A stretch of 64,000 bases of DNA from Mycobacterium sp. JS623 (GTDB taxonomy: Bacteria > Actinomycetota > Actinomycetes > Mycobacteriales > Mycobacteriaceae), in assembly GCF_000328565.1 (NCBI RefSeq), contig NC_019966.1, positions 3,906,001 through 3,970,000 on the forward strand. Reading direction: 5' to 3'. Positions 55,859 through 62,679 of this stretch are shown piece after piece. A model generated the notes under the pieces. That model worked only from the letters and a program-made list of their open reading frames with translations, was not told where the DNA came from and ran no database searches. The number at the start of each line of letters is the position of its first letter. The first letter of the stretch is position 1. A program made the position numbers and the translations under genes.

Positions 55859-57142
55859 TCAACCGAGGCGGCGGCCGATCAAGTCGCCTATTCGGTAAGT
55901 TGTGTCGAGGACCGAGGCACGGCCAATTAACCACTCGTAGTCCTCCGTTGCATGCAAGGTATGGATAACAACCAGGTCCCATTCCATCGCTTCCGGGTTC
56001 CGCTCGCTCGAAAGGCATCCGGCGTATGGGGTTTCCAAGTAGTCAATGAGAGGATCGGAGTAGGCAACGCGAGCACCGGCCGAAGCGAGCTGGTCGAGGA
56101 TCTCCAGGGCAGGCGATTCCCGTGTGTCAGCCACACCTGGTTTGTAAGTCACCCCTAGGATCAGCACGCGGGCTCCCCTTGTTCTACATCCGGATTCGCC
56201 AAGCATCCTTCGTGCCTGTGCAACGACCTCACGAGGTCTAGTCACGATTGCGGTCATGGCCGTCTGCATAAGCGGGGAACTTATTCGCCGAGCACGCAGC
56301 TGCCACAGCAGATAGTGGGGATCGCATGGAATGCAATGCCCACCAGCACCCGCGCCCGGATAGAACGGCATGAATCCATATGGCTTCGTGGCCGCAGCAC
56401 GGATGACTTCCACGATGTCGACATTCAGTTCTTCGGCTGCGCTGCAGAATTCGTTGGCCATTGCGATATTGACTGCTCGAAAGCTGTTTTCGAGAAGCTT
56501 CGTCATCTCGGCAGCTTCCGGGCTCGACACGCGGTGCATTGCGCTCGCTGTGTGGCGCAAGATGTCGACCGCCCGACTGGTACAAGTACTGGTGAGCCCG
56601 CCGACGACGCGTGGAGTGGTCTCAGGAGCGTGGGTTGCCACACCTGGGTCGATGCGCTCCGGGCTAAACGCAACGAAGATGTCATCCCCAACCTTGAGAC
56701 CGCTCGCTTGAAGGGATCTCACAAGGAGGTCGCGAGTGCATCCAACGTAGGTAGTTGAAGTTAAGACAACCGTCTGGCCTGGTCGGGCATTGTTCACGAC
56801 GCCATCGCACGCGGCCGATAGAGCCGTCAGATCGGGAGTCTGGTGTGCATCTATCGGGGTTGGGACGCATATAACGATGGCGTCAGCGGAGGAGATGGCT
56901 GACGGCTCGGTTGTCAATTTGAACTGTTCGCCTCGGAGATGTCGCGCCAAGCGCGCTCTATCACGATCCAGCAAATCCACGCGGCCGGACTTGATGTCGG
57001 TCAAGCGCCCTTCACTGACGTCACAACCGATGATCTCGGCGCCCTGGTCCGCGAACGACAGAGCAGTCGGTAGTCCCACATAACCCAAACCAACGACGGC
57101 TATCCGCTGATTGCGGAGGCCGCCCCCGACCGGCTGCGCCAT
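55859..57142 (-). CDS. UDP-N-acetylhexosamine-type 6-dehydrogenase (UDP-Glc/GDP-Man dehydrogenase family)
   Basis: The protein has 427 aa. The NAD motif is IAVVGLGYVGLPTALSFADQG near residue 14 (split at the glycine loop GLGYVG). Conserved parts are DAIVICVPTPID, ERIDPG, and ENSFRAVNIAMANEF. The catalytic Cys lies in GAGAGGHCIPCDPHYL; GGHCIPxDP is the form seen in UDP-ManNAc/GlcNAc/GalNAc dehydrogenases rather than the GGSCFPKD of UDP-glucose dehydrogenase. It should therefore supply an N-acetylhexosaminuronic acid. TTG 57181 (440 aa), overlapping the upstream stop and preceded by GGAG, is a possible start. Confidence 0.85.
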   Translation of the reverse strand: MAQPVGGGLRNQRIAVVGLGYVGLPTALSFADQGAEIIGCDVSEGRLTDIKSGRVDLLDRDRARLARHLRGEQFKLTTEPSAISSADAIVICVPTPIDAHQTPDLTALSAACDGVVNNARPGQTVVLTSTTYVGCTRDLLVRSLQASGLKVGDDIFVAFSPERIDPGVATHAPETTPRVVGGLTSTCTSRAVDILRHTASAMHRVSSPEAAEMTKLLENSFRAVNIAMANEFCSAAEELNVDIVEVIRAAATKPYGFMPFYPGAGAGGHCIPCDPHYLLWQLRARRISSPLMQTAMTAIVTRPREVVAQARRMLGESGCRTRGARVLILGVTYKPGVADTRESPALEILDQLASAGARVAYSDPLIDYLETPYAGCLSSERNPEAMEWDLVVIHTLHATEDYEWLIGRASVLDTTYRIGDLIGRRLG

Positions 57143-57177
57143 CGCCTGGCTCGAGGTTCGTTCGAGAGACTCATTCG

Positions 57178-57564
57178 TCAACGCGGGCACTCCGTTCCCA
57201 CAACCCAGATGGGACCCGCGTCGGTCATTGAAAAGACCATCCATCGAGCCGCCACCCTGTTGCCATGCGCGCTAACAGCCGCGGGCAGGAACTGGGCTAT
57301 CACGTCTGCGTCGACCGTGATCCGGTTTCCGACGATGTTGGTTTGCCATCCCGCCCGCTCCAGAGCGGTGGACGCGAAGCCGATAGCCGACAAGCCAGAA
57401 ACTACTTTAGCCACGCGTTCGGCCGTGGGCAGATTCTGCTCAATTTCGGCAGCCTGGACATCCTTGCACGCGATGACTGCAGCCCCCGGATGCACGATCG
57501 CGCCATCACGGCCCGATCCATCTTTATCCGCGACGACGCGTGCCTTAACAGTTTCAATGGTCAT
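57178..57564 (-). CDS. Unrecognised 128-aa protein, first gene of the polysaccharide operon
   Basis: I do not recognise this protein. It seems cytosolic, with alternating short strands and helices: VKARVVADKDGSGRDGAIVH, HPGAAVIACKDVQAAEIEQN, ALERAGWQTNIVGNRITVDA and GNRVAARWMVFSMTDAG. A few Cys residues are present but no motif. ATG 57564 follows an AAAGG stretch. The TTGA junction with the dehydrogenase frame suggests coupling. It heads the operon, so it could be a regulator or a small-molecule sensor (speculative). Confidence 0.6.
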   Translation of the reverse strand: MTIETVKARVVADKDGSGRDGAIVHPGAAVIACKDVQAAEIEQNLPTAERVAKVVSGLSAIGFASTALERAGWQTNIVGNRITVDADVIAQFLPAAVSAHGNRVAARWMVFSMTDAGPIWVVGTECPR

Positions 57565-58515
57565 GGTTAATAAGCCTTTACTGCTAGAAAATTACAAATT
57601 GAATACTGCATGCCAGGTTCGCTGTGACGCCGATCCTAAAGACGCAGAAAAGAATTAACTTAAGCGGTGTTAGCCATAATTTGGCTTTGTCCGAATATGG
57701 GCTGATTTGCCTAGGCCGAGTAAGAGCTACCCCGGTCATAGTCGCCAAATCTCGTTGGTGCTAGAACTCCGCCATCAGCCTCTGAAGTGCTGAACCGGAG
57801 ATCTTCTCGGCGCTGATGTGCGCGGGCCGCCAACTTTAGCGGCAAAGCATGCACCTTGCGAACATCGCCATTCATCTCCGACACGCTGCCGTGACCTCGG
57901 TCGCCCGACCGATCGCGGATAGGAGGCGATCTGAACAAACCGCTAAAGGCTCTAGGGTGCGTGAAGGTATTTACCACACGCGGTCGCCTGTTTCGCGGGA
58001 TGGACCGTGCAAGTCCTTCCGACACGAAATAGCTCGATTTCCACCTGCCCCGCATTTGCTCTAGGCGCATACGGCAACTCAACACGAAGGCTCCCCCTCC
58101 GAATAATAACTGTTTTCCCCACCGGCTTCCCCCCGGCTACACAAAGCTACCTTGAAGGGGGCTCCGCTTGCCATCGAGTAGCCAGAATTCATCCGTTCGG
58201 ATGAATTGCTTCTAGTCTGACTCAGACCTTCACATGTAGTGCGACACGCATCAGGAGCCCCAGACCATAGAGGAACGAGTCCTATGTCGGATGACATCTC
58301 GGGCTCTGCGCGAGGACCGCGCGGCGCGATCGCTCGCAATTGGTGCGGCCATCGCGAAATCTGCATGCAAACGTTCCCGAAGCGGTGTAGGCCGAGCTCG
58401 TCTCGAAGCCCATCAGCACGCCGCCGTCCCGGTCAAGAATGCAGTCGAACTACTTGACGGAGGTGCACCAGTTCACCGGAACGACCGAACTCACGGCGCG
58501 CCGCGCCTTCGCGGT
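57565..58515. other. AT-rich promoter region and degenerate sequence of the island
   Basis: About 950 bp without a convincing gene. 57565-57700 is markedly AT-rich and should hold the promoter of the leftward operon. The remainder has scattered open frames with no family resemblance and looks like decayed element DNA, leading into the integrase remnant. Confidence 0.55.
58186..58207. promoter_or_regulatory. 22-bp dyad AATTCATCCG-TT-CGGATGAATT
   Basis: Two perfect 10-bp arms with a 2-nt centre sit in the non-coding part of the island about 620 bp before the operon's first start. It suits a dimeric regulator or a small hairpin. No T-tract follows, so a terminator is less likely. Confidence 0.5.
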
Positions 58516-58662
58516 CTTCAGTGCGCCGGTCACTCGGTCAGCAACGTCCGCATGACCCAAGATCGCTACATGAGCCGCGGCCGCATCCTCACCCAGGTCG
58601 CCGACCTGCTGGCCCGCACCGTCCGCGTTAACGATGAAAAACCGATGAGACCAAGAAAGTGA
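58516..58662 (+). pseudogene. 3' remnant of a tyrosine-recombinase (integrase) gene
   Basis: From about 58528 the plus frame reads GHSVSNVRMTQDRYMSRGR, then ILTQVADLLARTVRVNDE, ending at TGA 58662. This matches the C terminus of phage-type integrases (LGH...MTQDRYMxRG), including the catalytic Tyr codon at 58567-58569. The earlier catalytic Arg/His regions are not found in any frame upstream, so the gene is truncated or decayed. Its end lies 22 bp before the right tRNA-type repeat, the usual place for such a gene. Confidence 0.7.
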
Positions 58663-58683
58663 TCTTGAAAAATAGCCTCTGAA

Positions 58684-58721
58684 GTGGGGCGGGCGGGGCT
58701 CGAACCCGCGACCAACGGATT
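58684..58721 (-). repeat. Right 38-bp direct repeat = 3' end of a tRNA gene (att-like)
   Basis: It is identical to 48366-48403. No complete tRNA can be folded with the DNA that follows, as the expected 5' acceptor strand is absent. Confidence 0.85.
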
Positions 58722-59168
58722 ACCAGAACGCCGTTCGCAGCAATGCCAATCTGTACGTGTTTTATCCTGTGCCGCAACGGATTTAGTTCAGTGCGCGCTC
58801 CGGCACCGGCGTAGCGTTTCCCACGGATTCCCAGTCATTGCCGGTGAATAATCGGTAACCGCTGGGGACCCTGCACTGCCGCGGTTCGACTACTCGGCTG
58901 GCGCGTGCATCCGAACTCGACCGTTGGTGTGTAAATGCCTGCCGGCCCGTATTTTGCGTTTCACGGGATGCCACAGCGCAACGATATGGCCAGGTCAGAC
59001 CCTATTCCATGTCCGTACGGTCCGGCGCTTGTCGGGCCGTATCTGCGCGGCTTGGCACACTCTTGGCACAACTGTGGTTTTGGTCGGTTGCCGGGGGTGA
59101 GCTCCGGCGACGCGCGTCGCTTCGCGAGAAGTCCGTTCACATATGCCGTGTGCAGGTACCGTACGCGC
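58722..59168. other. Non-coding region right of the island
   Basis: No gene is supported. GTGCCgCAAcGGATT (58769-58783) and the GTCAT...GGTGAA block recur at the same distance from the repeat as in the left arm. Near 59157-59162, TACCGT could be a -10 element for the acetyltransferase start at 59169. Confidence 0.55.
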
Positions 59169-59939
59169 ATGGCCCACATAGCGATAACGCTGGCGGAGCA
59201 GCCGGAGCTGAAGGATCAGTCAATTCCGGACGGCGAGATTTGGCCGGAGTTCAACCTTCATGGCGAGACCTATCTCCTGTCGTGGGAGCGCTTGTCCGAT
59301 GATCTGCCGCAATTCCAGTTCGCGATGTGCGATTCCGAAACCGGGGAGGTCATCGCCGACGCGCACACGGTGCCATGTTGGTGGGACGGCACGCCGGAGG
59401 GGTTACCCGCTGGTTTCGACGCCACCATTGCCGACGCCTTGACCCGGCAGGAGACTGGTCAGCCGGTCAACACGCTGTGCGCCATCGCGGCCGAGATTCC
59501 GACGGACGGTCGCGGAACTGGCCTCGCGGCCGACATTCTGAAGACTATGGGAACCATCGCGGCGCAGCACGGCTTAACGCAGATGATCGCGCCGGTCCGG
59601 CCGACGTGGAAGGACCGTTATCCGATCACGCCGATCGAGCGGTACATGGCTTGGCGCCGCGAGGACGGGTCACTGTTTGATCCATGGCTGCGGCTGCACG
59701 AACGCATGGGGGCCCGTATGGGGCCACCCGCGCCGGCCTCATACCGCATCGATGGAACAGTCCCGGAATGGGAATCGTGGCTCAAGATGACGTTTCCCGA
59801 GTCGGGCGATTATGTTTTTCCGGGCGGGCTGTCACCTCTTGCAGTGGACCGCGAGGCTGATCACGCCACCTACCTCGAACCCAACGTGTGGATGATCCAC
59901 GACTTGTCCTCGATACAGACCTACGAATCGGCGTGCTAG
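59169..59939 (+). CDS. GNAT-type acetyltransferase-like protein
   Basis: The protein has 256 aa. The middle part is N-acetyltransferase-like: GRGTGLAADILKTMGTIAAQ near residue 114, a plausible acetyl-CoA loop, followed by MIAPVRPTWKDRYP and ERYMAWRREDG. The C-terminal part EWESWLKMTFPESGDYVFPG and EPNVWMIHDL is shared with similar actinobacterial proteins in my memory. The substrate is unknown. ATG 59169 was preferred over the frame from 58935, which has no coding character before it. The start may be leaderless. It is convergent with the methyltransferase (4 bp between stops). Confidence 0.65.
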   Translation: MAHIAITLAEQPELKDQSIPDGEIWPEFNLHGETYLLSWERLSDDLPQFQFAMCDSETGEVIADAHTVPCWWDGTPEGLPAGFDATIADALTRQETGQPVNTLCAIAAEIPTDGRGTGLAADILKTMGTIAAQHGLTQMIAPVRPTWKDRYPITPIERYMAWRREDGSLFDPWLRLHERMGARMGPPAPASYRIDGTVPEWESWLKMTFPESGDYVFPGGLSPLAVDREADHATYLEPNVWMIHDLSSIQTYESAC

Positions 59940-59943
59940 CCGT

Positions 59944-61083
59944 TCATGCCTCGGTGTACGCGCCTGTGTGGTCGTACCTCTTCAGCCACTCCGGACCGCC
60001 TTGTTCGGTGTTGAGTCCCTTCTCGATGAGGGCAAGGTTGTGGTACACGTGCACACCGGTGACTGTCGCCTCGGTCATTGAGGGCTGATCGTCGCCGTTT
60101 CGAATCTGCTCGGAATGGTGCAGACCGTCGAGCAAGTTCTTGATGAACTCGATCGCCTTGTATTGAGCCGAGGGATCAGTGGCGCCACCCCAGGCCGGCC
60201 AGTAGGCAGTCGCGAGGTCTTCCACCACGTAGATGCCACCCGGTTTCACGTGTTGGAATAGGGCATTGAACGAGGCCAGGATGTGGTGGCTCATATGGCT
60301 GCCGTCATCGATGATGATGTCGAACGGTCCCAGTTCGCGCCCCAGCGAGTCAAGGAATACCTCGTCGCCTTGGTCCCCTTGCACGACCCGCAGACGGCTC
60401 TCTTCAACACCAGTCTTCTCAAAGATGTCTAGTCCGAAGATCAGGCCGCGCCGGAAGTAGTGCTTCCACATGCGCAGCGATTCTCCTCCGGCGTCGATCG
60501 CGTCGTAGCCGCCGATTCCGATTTCAAGGACCTTCACCGGTAGCTCCCGGTAGGGCTCAAAGTGCTTCTGGTAATGCGGCGTATACCAGCGCCCGCCCCA
60601 CTTATCCGAACCAAACCATGCCGCGAGTTCGGACAAATCTTTCGGGCGTTGTGTCATCGCGCCGACGATCGGCCACATCGCGGCGGCGATTGCCGCGGAA
60701 TATTCCGAGTTCACGTATTCGGTCGCGGAGATTTCGCGAGTGGCGCCGTACGGCCCCATCGGACCGAAGAGTTCACGCAGTAGGTCCACCAGATCCTGAC
60801 GGATCGTCACAGCAGCGTTGCCGTCCCAACCCTTTTCGGAGGACGGAGCGCCATCGCCGACCGTGAGGAGATAGCCCAGTCGCTCACCGCCGAAGCCCAG
60901 ATCACACTGAATCACGAACTCATCGCTCGGGCCGTTGAGCAGAGACGCGCGACTGGCCACCTCGGCGAGCAATACCTCGGCCACCGCATCCGGGCCGATC
61001 TCCTTTACGCGAGTCGCTGATTCCACGTCGGGCAAATCGGCGGCCAGTAGGACACCTTCGGCAATTTGGGTTCTGGTCGACAT
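59944..61083 (-). CDS. MycE-like sugar O-methyltransferase
   Basis: The protein has 379 aa. Residues 1-140 resemble the N-terminal domain of macrolide-sugar methyltransferases (ASLLNGPSDEFVIQCDLGFG, LGYLLTVGDG). The C-terminal Rossmann part begins at about 160 with LAAWFGSDKWGGRWYTPHYQ, then VKVLEIGIGGYD, IFGLDIFEK, FDIIIDDGSHMSHH and KPGGIYVVEDLATAYW, as in MycE/MycF, which use Mg2+ and methylate rhamnose- or javose-type sugars. In mycobacteria, similar enzymes methylate glycolipid sugars. No glycosyltransferase or NRPS of such a pathway is adjacent. ATG 61083 follows GAAGGG. Confidence 0.8.
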   Translation of the reverse strand: MSTRTQIAEGVLLAADLPDVESATRVKEIGPDAVAEVLLAEVASRASLLNGPSDEFVIQCDLGFGGERLGYLLTVGDGAPSSEKGWDGNAAVTIRQDLVDLLRELFGPMGPYGATREISATEYVNSEYSAAIAAAMWPIVGAMTQRPKDLSELAAWFGSDKWGGRWYTPHYQKHFEPYRELPVKVLEIGIGGYDAIDAGGESLRMWKHYFRRGLIFGLDIFEKTGVEESRLRVVQGDQGDEVFLDSLGRELGPFDIIIDDGSHMSHHILASFNALFQHVKPGGIYVVEDLATAYWPAWGGATDPSAQYKAIEFIKNLLDGLHHSEQIRNGDDQPSMTEATVTGVHVYHNLALIEKGLNTEQGGPEWLKRYDHTGAYTEA

Positions 61084-61481
61084 CGGTTTCGTGCCCTTCG
61101 AGAGAGTTGTTGAAGCCTTCGGCCCTCGAACCGTAGCTGGCACCGGTCGACCACACTCAAAGATTGAACCGACCTGCTGACGCAATGCGATAGCGGTATG
61201 TAGGGTACGCCGCGTTTGCCGGCTCTCGGACGGGGTCGAACGAGGCCCGAGGGCTATGGATGCAATGGCACGCAAGCCGCGATCCTCGGCACCCGTCGGC
61301 ATGGTCGGACGGTGCTTCACTCAGCAATCTGGGTAGTTTTGATCCCCGAGTCAGGAGCCATGCGGCGTTGGATGTGGGGGATCAGTCGGTGTCCGGGCTG
61401 CCGGGACAAAGCACTCGGCTTTGGCGTGAACCCCCGCGAGCATGTTGTCGGCGATGCCGAGCACTAGAGAGTCTCAACCAG
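61084..61481. other. Intergenic region between methyltransferase and rhomboid-like gene
   Basis: Nearly 400 bp. Open frames here are extensions or shadows without family resemblance. The part near 61084-61180 must hold the methyltransferase promoter. I see no repeat or structured element. Confidence 0.5.
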
Positions 61482-62345
61482 CTAGACGGCGAGCGCGCCG
61501 GAACGATCAGGCGGCGCAACGGATCGCGACCGCTCGCGACTTCTCCATCGGTGCGCCGCCGCGCGCGCAGCGAGCGCGATCAGGGCTGTGGCCAGTCCGA
61601 CAACCGGAGTGCCTACCACCGAGAACCCGATCAATGAGTTGTACCCAAAGGCGACCGCGCTGGCCAGTAGCACCAGGCGCAACGGTGTCCAGTGCGACCC
61701 CAGCAAGCGAAACCGGGTGGACAGCAGGATGCCCAGGGCCAAAGCAACCACGTGCCCGACGGCGGTGAAGTCGAAACCGCCCGCGGATGTCGCGACGAGG
61801 ACGGCGTTGACCAGCCAAAAACACACCCAGGCCAACCGCCACCACGTAGGTATGGCGGCGGTGAGGGTGCCCAGTACCGCCGCGGCGCCGTAGCTGATCC
61901 CGACGTCGCTGGCACCAGCGATCGAAGCCGGTAGCCAGCCCGCTACGATCGCGGTGGCCAGCACGGCGGCGATGATCAGGGTCGCCCCGACATGGCCGAC
62001 CGTGAACGCGACGACGACACCTTTCCCGCGCCAGAGCAATTCGCCCAGAGCCAGCAGGCATGCCAGCCCCGGCAGCCAGACGTAGACGCGATCGTCGCCA
62101 GTGACGAAGGCACTGCCGATCAACGTGCCCACAGGCCCGCGCGCGAGGTTATGCAAATTGGTGCTCAACTGATCGATCACACGGCACTGCGCCTGCGGGC
62201 CCAACACCACCAACGCCGCGGCGACGAGTATCAGCATCACCGAGTAGGCCGCGGTCACGCGCACCAACACCAGCCCCGACAACAATCGCGACACAATGGT
62301 CGACCATGCCAACGGCCTGTTACCGCCGTAAGTCGTACATGGCAA
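61482..62345 (-). CDS. Rhomboid-like membrane protein
   Basis: The frame gives up to 287 aa with six or seven hydrophobic segments. Near residue 150 the sequence GASDVGISYGAAAVLG recalls the rhomboid serine motif (GxSxG region), and GHVVALALGILLSTRF near 200 could carry the active-site His. The first hydrophobic segment is followed by a loop with CRVIDQLSTNLHNLARG. Whether it is an active protease is uncertain. The start is unclear: TTG 62345 gives the longest form, while GTG 62294 starts just before the first helix. Confidence 0.65.
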   Translation of the reverse strand: MPCTTYGGNRPLAWSTIVSRLLSGLVLVRVTAAYSVMLILVAAALVVLGPQAQCRVIDQLSTNLHNLARGPVGTLIGSAFVTGDDRVYVWLPGLACLLALGELLWRGKGVVVAFTVGHVGATLIIAAVLATAIVAGWLPASIAGASDVGISYGAAAVLGTLTAAIPTWWRLAWVCFWLVNAVLVATSAGGFDFTAVGHVVALALGILLSTRFRLLGSHWTPLRLVLLASAVAFGYNSLIGFSVVGTPVVGLATALIALAARAAAHRWRSRERSRSVAPPDRSGALAV

Positions 62346-62679
62346 TTCCGCGAAAGATCTTCCAGCGTCCTCAAACGCTAGACAGGCCGCCCAAACCCGT
62401 AGACGCCTGGGCCGTCGCGGCTGGTCCTGCAGGCCCAGGAATCTGCGGCAGGTGACAGCGAATCGCTGCAGTTCAACGCGTGCTTCTTATGGTCGGGCTG
62501 ACAGGTCGGGCTGACAGGATTTTGAACCTGCGACCACTCGACCCCCAGTCGGACATTGGCCGAATTGCAGTGTGTTGCAATGGCTTTCGTAGCACCGCGA
62601 CCAGCGCAAAAGGGTCTCAAGCCGTCTCCCGCCAACCCACCCGATTCGCACCGCTTGATGCTCCTATTGCTGTTAGAAG
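62346..62679. other. Region with the tRNA-Pro fragment; no gene
   Basis: Besides the tRNA-derived segment (62491-62551) I find no gene. The part from 62552 to 62679 should contain the downstream end of the IS110-type element, but no terminal repeat could be recognised. Confidence 0.5.
62491..62551 (-). repeat. tRNA-Pro 3' fragment with 13-bp tandem duplication
   Basis: On the minus strand, 62551-62504 reads as the anticodon loop and 3' half of tRNA-Pro(GGG): ACTGGGGGTCGAGTGG, T-arm GCAGGTTCAAAATCCTG and acceptor CAGCCCGA. The T-loop has an extra A and the 5' half of the tRNA is missing. The acceptor end GGTCGGGCTGACA is duplicated in tandem (62491-62503, 62504-62516). It is a relic of an integration at tRNA-Pro, not a functional tRNA. 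Confidence 0.7.

Larger units (their letters stand above)
48366..58721. mobile_element. 10.3-kb genomic island bounded by 38-bp tRNA-derived repeats
   Basis: The two identical repeats enclose a segment that is visibly richer in AT in its gene-rich part than the flanks. The genes have no counterparts in the conserved neighbourhood: a regulator and an exopolysaccharide operon. The tail of a tyrosine integrase lies 22 bp before the right repeat. Neither repeat is part of a complete tRNA in this window, so the intact target must lie elsewhere or be lost. The island probably cannot excise on its own because the integrase is decayed. Confidence 0.8.

Noticed and set aside
57711..58085. 125-codon minus-strand open frame in the island
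   Set aside because: No family resemblance, odd composition and no ribosome site. Treated as degenerate DNA.
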